Positions 38,812 through 47,573 are shown, counted from the stretch's first letter. The stretch is 64,000 bases of DNA from Limimaricola soesokkakensis (GCF_900172345.1 NZ_FWFY01000003.1:372001-436000), one strand, 5' to 3'. The notes: generated by a model not told the origin, from the sequence alone. Translations and numbers: made by a program.

Positions 38812-40278
38812 TCACGGCCGGGGTGAAACTCCGAACTCCAGAAGCTGCGTTTCCAGCCGACGCCCCGCGGCACCGGTAAAATTGCACGACGCGCAGCCGC
38901 CCCCAGCGCAGGCCGGGCATGGCTGCGCGACCAGGCGCTGCGACAGCACCCCGCGCAGGACGTCGGAGACCATGTATCGTGGCACGCCGAGATCCTCGAG
39001 CCGCAGTGCCGCCCCTTCCGCGCTGTTGGTGTGCAGCGTCGACAGCACCATCCGGCCGACCTGCGCCGCCCGGCAGGCGATCTCGGCGGTCTCCGGGTCG
39101 CGGATCTCGCCGATCAGGATCACGTTCGGATCCTGCCGAAGCACGGCCCTGAGCACACGGGCGAAGCTCAGCCCGATCGCCTCCTGTACCTGTACCTGCT
39201 GGATTCCTTCGAGATTGTATTCGACAGGATCCTCGACGGTGACGATCTTGGTCTTCGGCGTGTTCAGATGCGCGACGGCCGTATAGAGCGTGGTGGTCTT
39301 GCCCGAGCCGGTCGGGCCGGTGACGAGGAAGAGCCCGTTCGGTCTTTCGATCGCGCGACGGATGCCCCGGGCGATGTCTTCCTCGAACCCCAGCGCGTCC
39401 CAGCCGATCTTCAGCGCATAGGGATCGAGCACGCGTAGCACGATGCTTTCGCCACTCTGCGTCGGCAGGGAGGAGAAGCGGAAATCGATGACCCTTCCGG
39501 CCATTGGCAACGTAAGACGGGCATCTTGCGGCAGGCGACGCTCGGAGACATTGGCCGAGGCCATGACCTTGAGACGTGCCAGTACCGCGGCGGGACTGAG
39601 CTCGGACTGGACATCCTGTTTCACGAGGACGCCGTTGATGCGGAGCCTGACCGTGAGCGCATTGCCTGCGGCCTCGAAGTGGAGGTCCGACGCGCCAAGC
39701 GCGATCGCATCCGCGAGCTTGTCATTGACGAAACGGATGACCGGCCCCTCGGCCTCGGGTGGTTCATCCGCCGTGTCGAGCCGTTGAATGCGCCGCCCGG
39801 CGGCGGTGTCCTCCTCGCGGACCTGCGAGAGAAGCTGGCGGATCGTGCGCCGCGTCGCGCCACGGATCTCCACCTGTCGCCCCAAGTGAAAAGCGATCTC
39901 CTGCCGAAGCTCGGCATCGGCGGGATCGGACAACAGCACGACCTGCTTCTCCGCGCCGTCCAGCTCGAGCGGGACCGCCGCCCGGTCGGTCAGATACTTG
40001 GCCGAGAGCCGGGCAATGGTGGCGACGTCCGGCCGCGTCCCGGCGCCGGCGCGACCATCTTCGAAGCTGATATCGAGCTCTGCGCAAACCAGCGGCAGGA
40101 GCAGTTCCTCGTCGATCTGGCCGTGGTCGATCAGCACCCTGTGGAGGGGAATCTGGCGCTGTGCGGCCATCTCGCGTGCCGCCTTCAACGCCTCCGGCTC
40201 CAGCAGACCAGCGACCGCGATGGCCGCGGCCAAGCGCGCGTCCCAGTCCGTTGCATAAGCCTTTCTTCCAATATCCAC
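38812..40278 (-). CDS. gspE: type II secretion ATPase GspE
   Basis: 488 aa cytoplasmic hexameric ATPase powering pseudopilus assembly. The N1E-type domain (about 1-160) is followed by the ATPase: Walker A GPTGSGKTTT (321-330), Asp box VTVEDPVEY, Walker B VILIGEIRD (387-395) and the His box TLHTNSA. The zinc-binding region is present but compact, with Cys454, 457, 462 and 465. The start is a GTG at 40278 with a weak ribosome site. Divergent from gspL across 38 bases. Confidence 0.95.
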   Translation of the reverse strand: MDIGRKAYATDWDARLAAAIAVAGLLEPEALKAAREMAAQRQIPLHRVLIDHGQIDEELLLPLVCAELDISFEDGRAGAGTRPDVATIARLSAKYLTDRAAVPLELDGAEKQVVLLSDPADAELRQEIAFHLGRQVEIRGATRRTIRQLLSQVREEDTAAGRRIQRLDTADEPPEAEGPVIRFVNDKLADAIALGASDLHFEAAGNALTVRLRINGVLVKQDVQSELSPAAVLARLKVMASANVSERRLPQDARLTLPMAGRVIDFRFSSLPTQSGESIVLRVLDPYALKIGWDALGFEEDIARGIRRAIERPNGLFLVTGPTGSGKTTTLYTAVAHLNTPKTKIVTVEDPVEYNLEGIQQVQVQEAIGLSFARVLRAVLRQDPNVILIGEIRDPETAEIACRAAQVGRMVLSTLHTNSAEGAALRLEDLGVPRYMVSDVLRGVLSQRLVAQPCPACAGGGCASCNFTGAAGRRLETQLLEFGVSPRP

Positions 40279-40316
40279 CGTCCCGGCCCGTGGTTTAGAA
40301 TGCCTCAGCTAAGGGG

Positions 40317-41345
40317 ATGACGGTGCAGACTGCTGTGTCAATCATGCGGACGGTATCAGTCATATGGGGCAAGGCCGGGCAGCGGCTTCGCGCTTTGCGG
40401 CATCTGCTGTTTCCCGACTGGCTGTTCTTTGCCGGCCTGCCGCCCCGCACGGCCCGCAGCATCGTGATCCGCAACACCCCGATCGGCGACGAGGAGAAAA
40501 GCCAGCTGCGTGCCCATGGCCGAGGGCGCCATCCCGTCGACCTCGTATTGGCGCCCGAAATCATGCTGGAGAAACGGATCAGCCTGCCGCGCGCGATCCG
40601 TCGAGACGCCGAGGCAGCGATCTCGGTGCGGCTTCGCCAACAGATGCCCGCCGGAGGGGCCGGGCTGCTCTGGGCAGTGGTCCCCGACGGACATGAGGGA
40701 GACTCGATCGTCTACAGGGCACTCATCGTCAAGCGGGCGGAAATGTCGGACCTGATCGACGAAGTGCGGCGCATGGGATTCATGCCGCGGCGGGTCATCG
40801 CGGCCGGTGCGGCGGAGGTGACACCTTTCGTGGACCTGCGCCACGAGACCGACCGGCCGCAGCGGCTCTGGACACTGATCGCCGCCTGCGTGCTTGTCGG
40901 AACGCTGGCCTGGGGAGGCTTCGGCCAGTGGCGGGAGCTGTCCACGCTCGCGGCTCAGGTGGCTGCGCTCGAGTTGGAAACGGCCCAGCTTCGGGAGCAG
41001 GCGGTCGCAGCACGCGCGGAGGCGACGACGCGTGACCAGTCTGTTGCGGAGATCGCTTCGGAACTCGGGATCTTCAATCTTGAGTATCGGCGGTTCCCGA
41101 TCCTCGCGGACCTGACGGAGCGATTGGGCGAAAACGTCCGTCTGGACGCGCTGCAGATCGATCGGGACGAGCTTTGGTTGGCGGGCCAGTCGGCTATCGA
41201 TGTGGCCTCGGTGGTCGAGGCATTGGGTGACGCGCCATGGGCGCGACATGCCCAGATCGACGGCCCGGTCTCGGTCGATCCGGTGACGGGCCAAAGCCTG
41301 TTCGAACTGCTGGTCGTGCTCGAGCAGGGGGAGGGCGGAACATGA
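40317..41345 (+). CDS. gspL: type II secretion inner-membrane protein GspL-like
   Basis: 342 aa. Cytoplasmic part (about 1-180) with PRAIRRDAEAAISVRLRQQ resembles the reduced actin-like fold of GspL/PilM-N. A single transmembrane helix LWTLIAACVLVGTLAWGGFG (184-203) is followed by a coiled coil and a ferredoxin-like periplasmic domain ending FELLVVLEQG. Recruits GspE to the membrane in this family. AAGGGG touches ATG 40317 but is well spaced from GTG 40323, so the latter may be the true start. First of six tightly packed genes. Confidence 0.8.
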   Translation: MTVQTAVSIMRTVSVIWGKAGQRLRALRHLLFPDWLFFAGLPPRTARSIVIRNTPIGDEEKSQLRAHGRGRHPVDLVLAPEIMLEKRISLPRAIRRDAEAAISVRLRQQMPAGGAGLLWAVVPDGHEGDSIVYRALIVKRAEMSDLIDEVRRMGFMPRRVIAAGAAEVTPFVDLRHETDRPQRLWTLIAACVLVGTLAWGGFGQWRELSTLAAQVAALELETAQLREQAVAARAEATTRDQSVAEIASELGIFNLEYRRFPILADLTERLGENVRLDALQIDRDELWLAGQSAIDVASVVEALGDAPWARHAQIDGPVSVDPVTGQSLFELLVVLEQGEGGT

Positions 41346-41899
41346 AGGGGGGATTTCTCGGCATGATCGCCCCCTTCCTGTTGGCGGGGCTGGGCGCCGC
41401 TCTCTTCGCCGCCGTGATTTACCCGGGCGAATTGCGACGGACCGCATTGGAGGCCGATCTGCAGCGGCTGAGCGGTGAGCGGGATGGGCTGCAGCGGCGG
41501 ATCACCGTTTGGGAGAAAGCGGGGGAGGGTGCGGAACTGCCGTCGCAGGTGGTTCAAACCGCCGCCGATCAGAGCGACGCCGTACTGACGTTGCAAAAGA
41601 CCCTCGTGGAGCTGGGCCGACAGTCCGCGTTGGAGCTTTCCGCCTTTGCGGAGGCCAGGCCCCCCGCCGAACTGACCCGTCCCGCCGTCGCGGTCGAGAT
41701 CGAGGGCAGGAGCGATTTCACCGCCTTTGCTCGGCTTCTCGCCGGTCTCGAAGCCGTCACGCCGCGTCTGGCGGTTTCGCATCTGTCGCTGCACGAGGCC
41801 TCGCGCGAGCGGGACCTGCGGGCAAACGGGCCTGTCGAGGCACCGGTCCTGTTCCAGCTCGTGGTTTGGGGCTTCTGGGTGCAGGAGGAGGAGGCATGA
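41342..41899 (+). CDS. gspM: type II secretion GspM-like protein
   Basis: 185 aa with one N-terminal membrane helix (IAPFLLAGLGAALFAAVIY), a coiled coil (RTALEADLQRLSGERDGLQ) and a ferredoxin-like periplasmic domain, the GspM/PilO plan. It overlaps gspL and gspC by four bases on each side (ATGA). Identity rests on architecture and position rather than strong sequence motifs. Confidence 0.75.
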   Translation: MKGGFLGMIAPFLLAGLGAALFAAVIYPGELRRTALEADLQRLSGERDGLQRRITVWEKAGEGAELPSQVVQTAADQSDAVLTLQKTLVELGRQSALELSAFAEARPPAELTRPAVAVEIEGRSDFTAFARLLAGLEAVTPRLAVSHLSLHEASRERDLRANGPVEAPVLFQLVVWGFWVQEEEA

Positions 41900-42414
41900 C
41901 CCTGTTTGGCGCCTGGCCCCCCACCGCGCATCTCACGGTCATTGCCGGGTTTGGCGCGATGGCGGTGCTGCATCATCGGGCGCCTGAGCGGATCTTTCTA
42001 TTGGAACAGATCGATGCAGGCGCCGATGCGACGGTAGAAGCAGGGCCCACGTTGGACACACCAGAGGCGCGGGATTACGCGGCTCTGCTCGCCGATCTCG
42101 CCGATCGGCCGCTGTTTTCAATCGATCGCGCCGAGGACGCGGCAGATGCCGCACCGGTGGAGCCTGCCGCCATACCCGATGTTGCCCCCACCAGGTCCGT
42201 TGCGGATCCTTCGACCGAACTGCGCTTGCTCGCATCGATCCTGCACCCGTCAGGGTCGCGGGCCTTGGTCGTGGCACGCGGAAGGTCCGAGCCACTCTGG
42301 GTAGGCGAGGGCGACTCCGTTGCGGGCTGGACGATCACCGCCATCACCCAGCGTAGCATCGTGATGCGCACCGAGGCGGAGGCCTCGGAAAGGACCGTGA
42401 AGATGCTGGAGTGA
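41896..42414 (+). CDS. gspC: type II secretion GspC/PilP-like protein
   Basis: 172 aa. A short N-terminal hydrophobic segment (AHLTVIAGFGAMAVLHH) may anchor it; the centre is acidic and Pro/Ala-rich. The C-terminal about 65 residues (LRLLASILHPSGSRALVVARG, then WVGEGDSVAGWTITAITQRSIVM) form the HR/PilP-type beta domain that contacts the secretin N0 domain. No PDZ domain is present, so this is the short GspC type. Called from layout and position. Confidence 0.7.
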   Translation: MTLFGAWPPTAHLTVIAGFGAMAVLHHRAPERIFLLEQIDAGADATVEAGPTLDTPEARDYAALLADLADRPLFSIDRAEDAADAAPVEPAAIPDVAPTRSVADPSTELRLLASILHPSGSRALVVARGRSEPLWVGEGDSVAGWTITAITQRSIVMRTEAEASERTVKMLE

Positions 42415-42474
42415 AGGTTGTCACCCGCCGTCGGGACCCGCGCATAGCGATGGTCGCGCCGGCCGAGAGGGGCC

Positions 42475-43689
42475 ATGCCGATGCCGATGTTCTCCTATGT
42501 CGCCTATTCGACCAGTGGCCAGCGCGAAGCCGGCGAGATCGACAGCGCCTCAGAGGGCGGAGCCTATGAAACCCTGCTCGCCATGGGCCTTTCCGTCGTC
42601 GAACTGCGTGACGCGGGCAGCCCGTCGCGCACCTCTTGGCTGCGCCGCGAGATCGTTCTGCCACGTAGGCCTCTGCCATTGGGAGAGCAGGCGCTTTTGG
42701 CCGAGCAGCTCGCGCTTCTGTTCAGCGTGCGCCTGCCCATCCCGAGCCTGTTGCGCGTCCTCGGACATGGCTCGATGCGGCATTCCACGAGAACGCGATT
42801 GCAACGGGTCATCTGGCTCGTATCGGAGGGCCTGCCCTTCGCGCAGGCATTCCAACAGGTCGGTCCGCCCGTCTCGCCGGTCTTTCGGGAGCTGCTGGGT
42901 CTGGGTGAGGCCTCCAATGCCATGCCGGAACTGCTGCGCGATCTTGCTGAGCTGTTGCGGCGTCAGCAGAAGCTGCGCGCTCATATCACATCGGCGCTGC
43001 TCTATCCGATCCTGCTGCTGGTAAGCGGGCTGGCGTTGCTGCTGCTCGTGACGATGTCGCTTGCGCCGGCTCTCGCACCGCTTTTCGACGGCGAGGCGCG
43101 CCCCATGCCCGCCAGCCTGTCCCTGCTTCTGGGCCTGCGAGAGTTCCTGATCCAGTGGTGGCCGGCGCTCCTGTTCGCGGGCGGGGCAGGATGCGTTGCC
43201 CTGCTGGCAATGGCTGTGCGGCCGACTGCCGGACGGCTCGCTCTGCGTTTGCCCTTGATCGCCCCGGTGCTGCGCGACGCAGCACTCTTGCGACTGACGC
43301 GGGGGCTGCGCCTGTTGTTGAGGGCCGGGCTCACGCTGCCCGAAGCACTCGAAGCCGTTGCCAAGGAAAGCGATATCCTCGCTCGGCCGGTGCGGGACGC
43401 CGCCGCCGCACTGAGGCGTGGCGGGCGGGCGCATGGCGCTTTCGCCGAACGCGAGACCGGCTTGCCGTCGCTGTTCGTCGAGCTTTTCCGTATCGGGGAG
43501 GAAACCAACCGGCTGGAGGAGGTTCTGGAGACGCTATGCTCCGTATTGGCCACGCAACTCGAACGACGCGTGCAAGGACTGCTGCAGGCGCTGACCCCGG
43601 CGCTGACGCTGCTGGTCGGCGGTGCCATAGGCGGGCTTGTCTACACCATCATGGATGCGGTGATGTCGATCAATGAACTTGCCTTCTGA
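42475..43689 (+). CDS. gspF: type II secretion inner-membrane platform protein GspF
   Basis: 404 aa. Two repeated cytoplasmic domains, each followed by helices: LLAEQLALLFSVRLPI and LRLTRGLRLLLRAGLTLPEALEAV are the paired GspF signatures, with membrane segments near 175-200, 220-240 and 375-395. It forms the base on which pseudopilins assemble. Starts MPMPMFSY; the first or second ATG-proximal Met is possible. It overlaps gspI by 17 bases. Confidence 0.93.
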   Translation: MPMPMFSYVAYSTSGQREAGEIDSASEGGAYETLLAMGLSVVELRDAGSPSRTSWLRREIVLPRRPLPLGEQALLAEQLALLFSVRLPIPSLLRVLGHGSMRHSTRTRLQRVIWLVSEGLPFAQAFQQVGPPVSPVFRELLGLGEASNAMPELLRDLAELLRRQQKLRAHITSALLYPILLLVSGLALLLLVTMSLAPALAPLFDGEARPMPASLSLLLGLREFLIQWWPALLFAGGAGCVALLAMAVRPTAGRLALRLPLIAPVLRDAALLRLTRGLRLLLRAGLTLPEALEAVAKESDILARPVRDAAAALRRGGRAHGAFAERETGLPSLFVELFRIGEETNRLEEVLETLCSVLATQLERRVQGLLQALTPALTLLVGGAIGGLVYTIMDAVMSINELAF

Positions 43690-44053
43690 ACATCGTCGGC
43701 CCCGGTCGGGCTTCACCTTGATCGAGACCTTGATCGCGCTCGCGGTCTTGGCCGTCGTGGTCGGTGGTACGCTGGAGTTCACGCGTCTCCTGATGCGCCA
43801 GTCCTTCGAACGCATGGAGCGCGCCTGGCTGGTGGAGTTGGCCCGCTCGATCAGTGAGGAACACTTGGCCACCCGCGGCGTATTGCCGGCCCGGGGCGAG
43901 GGGCGGATCGGCGACTGGCAATGGGCCGTTTCGGAGGCGAGGGGCACGTCCGGGCCGGGCTTGGTCGAGATCACGGTCACGGCTTGGCCGGTCGGCGATC
44001 AAGAGCGCAAAGTCGAGTTTCGCAACCTTGCTTTGGATGAGGTCGAGTTGTGA
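43673..44053 (+). CDS. gspI: minor pseudopilin GspI-like
   Basis: 126 aa. Prepilin signal with cleavage motif SGFTLIETLIALAVLAVVVGG (Gly before Phe, Glu at +5). The body is short, as in GspI. It overlaps gspF by 17 bases and gspJ by four. Processing by the GspO peptidase in this locus is expected. Confidence 0.82.
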   Translation: MNLPSEHRRPRSGFTLIETLIALAVLAVVVGGTLEFTRLLMRQSFERMERAWLVELARSISEEHLATRGVLPARGEGRIGDWQWAVSEARGTSGPGLVEITVTAWPVGDQERKVEFRNLALDEVEL

Positions 44054-44679
44054 AGATCGGCAGGCCGCGCCACCCCCGACGGGGGACGAGCATGCTCGAA
44101 CTGTTGCTGGCGCTTGCCATGATGAGCGCGATCGCCCTTATCATGTCCGCCGCGCTGGGCCTGACGAGCCGGGCAGGGGTACGCTTCGCCGGTTCGGAGA
44201 TCGGCACCGGGCTGCTGCTGCATCGAGACCGGCTGCGCCGCCTGATCGAAGACATACCGCCCCAAGGGCGACTATGGGGCACGGACGGTCGTATTGAGTT
44301 CGAAACTTCGATCGAAGAGCCGCCCTTCTGGCCCGGCGATCTGGTGCATGTGACCTTGGAGCGCGCCACCGCCTCGGGAGGTATCCGTCCGGTCGTCGTG
44401 AGCGCCGTCGCGCCCGGCGTGGATTCCGCGGAAGGACCTCGGACCGATTTCTCGTTGGTCGAGCATTCGGAGGGCCTGCAGGTTCGATACTGGGGTTCGC
44501 CAGTGCCGGGTATGCGCCCGGCGTGGCACGAGGTGTGGCCCATGACGGCACCACTGCCGGAATTGGTGCGGATCGAATACGACGCCGCGGGTACGACCCT
44601 GCCGCCCCTGGTCGTTCGACCGGCGCGAAGCCTCTCTCAGGAAGTGATGTCGCTATCCTCCCGGCTGCCGCCGGGCTGA
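44050..44679 (+). CDS. gspJ: minor pseudopilin GspJ-like
   Basis: 209 aa with prepilin start RRGTSMLELLLALAMMSA; here the +1 residue is Thr and the Phe of the canonical motif is missing, though Glu+5 is kept. Length and the beta-rich body fit GspJ. GTG start at 44050 overlaps the gspI stop. Its 3' end overlaps the convergent gspG by 43 bases. Confidence 0.78.
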   Translation: MKIGRPRHPRRGTSMLELLLALAMMSAIALIMSAALGLTSRAGVRFAGSEIGTGLLLHRDRLRRLIEDIPPQGRLWGTDGRIEFETSIEEPPFWPGDLVHVTLERATASGGIRPVVVSAVAPGVDSAEGPRTDFSLVEHSEGLQVRYWGSPVPGMRPAWHEVWPMTAPLPELVRIEYDAAGTTLPPLVVRPARSLSQEVMSLSSRLPPG

Positions 44680-45071
44680 CCGTCCCGACCGAGCGTGATC
44701 AGGGCGAAATCGCCCTCCGCGCTCGGATATTGATACAGGAACGGGCGGCCCCAGGGATCGGTGAGCGCCTCCTCCGAGTCGACATAGGGGCCCAGCCAGT
44801 TTGCAGCCCCGATCGGCGGGGAAATCAGCGCTTTTAGCCCTTCCGTTTCGGTCGGGTAGCGGCCCAGATCAATGTAATAGAGTTGCAAGGCGCCCTTAAG
44901 ATTGGCCATTTGGACGCTGGCGGCCTGAGCCTTGGCCCTTCCGAAACTGCTCATGAGCCGCGGCGCGCTCAGCCCGACCACGAGCGCGATGATCGCCAGG
45001 ACTACCATGACTTCCAGAAGCGTCAGCCCGGTTTGCGCATTACGGGGTTTTCTCTTGTCGATTAATACCAT
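44637..45071 (-). CDS. gspG: major pseudopilin GspG
   Basis: 144 aa. Prepilin motif TGLTLLEVMVVLAIIALVVGL with Glu+5, and the GspG-specific loop (LGRYPTETEGLKALISPP ... WLGPYV ... DPWGRPFLYQYPS) with acidic calcium-site residues near the end. It forms the pseudopilus shaft. Start 45071 is 10 bases inside the gspO gene, so the two are coupled. Confidence 0.94.
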   Translation of the reverse strand: MVLIDKRKPRNAQTGLTLLEVMVVLAIIALVVGLSAPRLMSSFGRAKAQAASVQMANLKGALQLYYIDLGRYPTETEGLKALISPPIGAANWLGPYVDSEEALTDPWGRPFLYQYPSAEGDFALITLGRDGQPGGSREDSDITS

Positions 45072-45616
45072 GACACACTCGAAATCTGTAAAAGGAACAC
45101 AAGATAGATCGCGTAGGCCAAAAAGGGCCCGAAGGGTATTTCTCGCGGCGCCCCGGATACCCCGAAGGGTTTGCTTGCCAGCGCCGCAATGATCCCGCCG
45201 ATGCATGCAAGGAACAGCGCCAGCCAAATATCCGCGAAACCGGTCCACAATGCGCCGGCACCAATCAATTTCGCATCCCCGATGCCCAAGGCTTCGCGGC
45301 CGCCACGCTGGTAAAGACAGTAACCCACAGTCCAGAGCAGGGCCATGAGCGCCACGGCTGCGCCGAGCTCGACAAACCAGCGATGCGGATGAACGAAATA
45401 CTGGAATGCAACGCCACCAACGGCGATGATGAGGACGGCTCCGTCGGGAATCTCGAACCGGCGTAGATCGGTCAGACTCAACCAGATCAGGGGGAGCGAG
45501 AGGCCCGCGGCGAGAAGCGCCTCAAGTCCCGCCGAAGCGCTGGCCGAGATGATCAGGAAACCGGCTGCATAGGCAAATGCGAGGGCAGGTACGGCAAGCA
45601 AAGCAGGGACGGTCAT
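45062..45616 (-). CDS. gspO: prepilin peptidase, short form (GspO/A24)
   Basis: 184 aa polytopic membrane aspartyl peptidase. Catalytic aspartates in LTDLRRFEIPD (Asp50) and GIGDAKLIGAGALWTG (Asp114). The N-terminal methyltransferase domain with its zinc Cys pairs is absent, as in TadV/CpaA-like short forms, so N-methylation may not occur. Start overlaps the gspK start on the other strand by two bases. Confidence 0.9.
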   Translation of the reverse strand: MTVPALLAVPALAFAYAAGFLIISASASAGLEALLAAGLSLPLIWLSLTDLRRFEIPDGAVLIIAVGGVAFQYFVHPHRWFVELGAAVALMALLWTVGYCLYQRGGREALGIGDAKLIGAGALWTGFADIWLALFLACIGGIIAALASKPFGVSGAPREIPFGPFLAYAIYLVFLLQISSVSWY

Positions 45617-46271
45617 GAGGATTCATCCAGATGCTATCCGCCAGCCTAACCGAGGGGTTGTGCTCCTGGCAACGCTGTTGGGCGTCATGCTGGTCGCCGC
45701 AAGCGCGGTGGGACTGCAGCTCAGGGGCGCGTCCAATGCGAAAGTGCTGGCCGCGCTCGAACGCCGCCATGTCACCGCGCTGGATACAGCCTCCATCCGG
45801 GAATTGCTGCGCGCCCGTCTGAGCGCGGCGGAGGCACGCGCCGACGGTCTGCCGCCGCGCGATGGCAGTCCTGTCACCTTGGCTTATCGAGGTGTCGAAT
45901 GGGAGGTGCGGTTGAACGATATCGACGGGCTGGTCGATCTATACCTGGCGCCGCCGGAGGTCTTGGCCCTGCTGCCGATCGACGGCGCAGAGCTCTATCG
46001 TCGGCGCGAGGCCATGCAAACGTCCTTGCCACCCGGCACGCGCTACGCGAGCGAGCGGCAGACGCTTGCGCGACTAGGATACGATGCCGCAACTCGGGCC
46101 GAACTCTATCCGCTGGTGACCCAGGTGGCCCGGACCGGCGGGATCAATCCCGATATCGCCCCGGATGCACTCCGGGAAAAAGCGCTGCGGCTGCAGGCAC
46201 TGGACAGGGCGGCTGGTCAAGCCGCGGAACTGCGCATTCGCAGGCTTGGGCCGGAGGACCGCCCGCTCTAG
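45615..46271 (+). CDS. gspK: minor pseudopilin GspK-like
   Basis: 218 aa, N-terminus NRGVVLLATLLGVMLVAASA in the GspK manner (RGxxLLxxL, without Glu+5). The helical body (LNDIDGLVDLYLAPPEVL ... TLARLGYDAATRAELYPLVT) resembles the alpha domain of GspK that caps the pseudopilus, but is shorter than the usual 300 or more residues. Its stop shares a CTAG with the stop of the convergent LuxR gene. Confidence 0.78.
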   Translation: MRIHPDAIRQPNRGVVLLATLLGVMLVAASAVGLQLRGASNAKVLAALERRHVTALDTASIRELLRARLSAAEARADGLPPRDGSPVTLAYRGVEWEVRLNDIDGLVDLYLAPPEVLALLPIDGAELYRRREAMQTSLPPGTRYASERQTLARLGYDAATRAELYPLVTQVARTGGINPDIAPDALREKALRLQALDRAAGQAAELRIRRLGPEDRPL

Positions 46272-46873
46272 CTATCGGCGATGCGGTTACTGGCCGGGGC
46301 AAGGGGTTCGGTTTCAGGGGACGACGGAGCGGCAGGGTCGCAATCATGGCCATTGGAGTTCGGCAAGGTGGCAGGCGGGTTCAGGTCGCGCTCCAGCATG
46401 GAATCCGACATCAGCTCGTCGATGAACTGGCTCAACAGCTGCGGACGCCCGGAGACTCCTGCCTTGCGGTAGACCGCGCTGGTCTGAGCCTTCACCGTGC
46501 CGGGGCGACTGTTGCGCAGATCGGCGATTTCACTGATCGACATTCCTTTGATCGAAAGCAGGGCGACGTCTCGCTCCGCCGGCGTCAGTCCCCAGTCGAC
46601 AAAACGCTGTTCCAGGATCTGGGAAAAGGCGCCCGAAGCCGCCTGAAGCTGGGCTTCGACATAGGCGGTCCTTCGTCGGGCCTTGGACAGCGCCACGGCA
46701 CCGAGAACGCTGCCGAGGATCAGCCCGATCGCGGCGCCAATCTCGATGAGTTCATGCGCAAACCAGCTGATCGTGGTGAGCCCGAGCACCGAGATTACGA
46801 TATTGCCCAGAAAGAAGAGGCCGCAGACGGCCTGCACGGCCAGAACCGCCGTTAGAGGCCAGCCCTGAGTCAC
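46268..46873 (-). CDS. membrane-anchored LuxR-type HTH regulator
   Basis: 201 aa. Two N-terminal membrane helices (about 8-35 and 43-63) precede a coiled linker and a LuxR HTH (LTPAERDVALLSIKGMSISEIADLR ... GTVKAQTSAVYRKAGV, about 97-155). The tail is acidic and Pro-rich. No receiver or ligand domain is present. GTG start. Abutting gspK suggests it regulates this secretion locus; that is inference. Confidence 0.82.
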   Translation of the reverse strand: MTQGWPLTAVLAVQAVCGLFFLGNIVISVLGLTTISWFAHELIEIGAAIGLILGSVLGAVALSKARRRTAYVEAQLQAASGAFSQILEQRFVDWGLTPAERDVALLSIKGMSISEIADLRNSRPGTVKAQTSAVYRKAGVSGRPQLLSQFIDELMSDSMLERDLNPPATLPNSNGHDCDPAAPSSPETEPLAPASNRIADS

Positions 46874-46913
46874 GAGCGATGCCGGCGACAGGGCGCGATC
46901 AAGTCTTCATATA

Positions 46914-47549
46914 TCACCGATCTCCCCCTCGGCGGCCGCTGCGATCATCGTCGTCATCGTCATCGTCATCGTCATCGTCGTCGTCATCGTCGTCGTCGTC
47001 GTCATCATCATGATCGTCGTCATCACGATCGTCGTCATCACGATCATCGTCGTCGTCATCATGATCGTCGCCGGCGTCGATATCACGATCGTCGTCATCG
47101 CGATCATCGTCATCGCGATCATCGTCAATGCGGTCATCGTCGTCGGTTTCTCTTCCGCTGTCCCCATCCGAAGCGTTCGATGGCGAACGAACTCCGCTTG
47201 TCACCGGTCGGGAGCCGGAAGAGCCCGCGGCGCCATTGCCCGGTTCGACCAGACGCGGCGCCGTGCGGGCATCTCCACGGCTTTGTTCCCGCACCCAGTA
47301 GTCGCGCAATATCTCGCCGGTGGCACCGTTGAAGACCAGTTCGCGCTGCAGGTCATGCCGCCAAGCCAGTACGCGGGTCCGACCGAGAAGCGTCTGGGAA
47401 ATCTCGATCCGCGTGAAACCCTGAGCGATCAACTGCTGAACGATGGAATCCTGGATCGTCTGCGCCGACACCAGCTGTGGCAGGCTGGACACCAGCGCGG
47501 CCGCAGCCATCATCCGAACTGCGTTCCACCCATTGGCAAGTATACCCAT
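46914..47549 (-). CDS. exported PepSY-like protein with poly-aspartate tail
   Basis: 211 aa. Signal peptide (RMMAAAALVSSLPQLVSAQ), then a PepSY-like domain of about 60 residues (IVQQLIAQGFTRIEISQTLL, then LVFNGATGEILRDYW). A Gly/Ser linker leads to a C-terminal tail of about 75 residues made almost only of Asp with scattered Arg and His, ending SGRRGGDR. A GAGAGG site supports ATG 47549. It is a paralogue in layout of the gene at 47673-48533. Calcium or metal binding is likely from composition; function unknown. Confidence 0.82.
   Translation of the reverse strand: MGILANGWNAVRMMAAAALVSSLPQLVSAQTIQDSIVQQLIAQGFTRIEISQTLLGRTRVLAWRHDLQRELVFNGATGEILRDYWVREQSRGDARTAPRLVEPGNGAAGSSGSRPVTSGVRSPSNASDGDSGRETDDDDRIDDDRDDDDRDDDDRDIDAGDDHDDDDDDRDDDDRDDDDHDDDDDDDDDDDDDDDDDDDDDDRSGRRGGDR
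46940..47150. repeat. GAY trinucleotide tract (tail of Asp-rich protein 1)
   Basis: Near-continuous GTC/ATC triplets on the plus strand (GAC/GAT on the coding strand), interrupted by CGATCA (Arg/His codons). Copy number is likely to vary by slippage; triplet units keep the frame. Confidence 0.85.
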
Positions 47550-47573
47550 GCGCCTCTCATCCTGGGATGCGGA

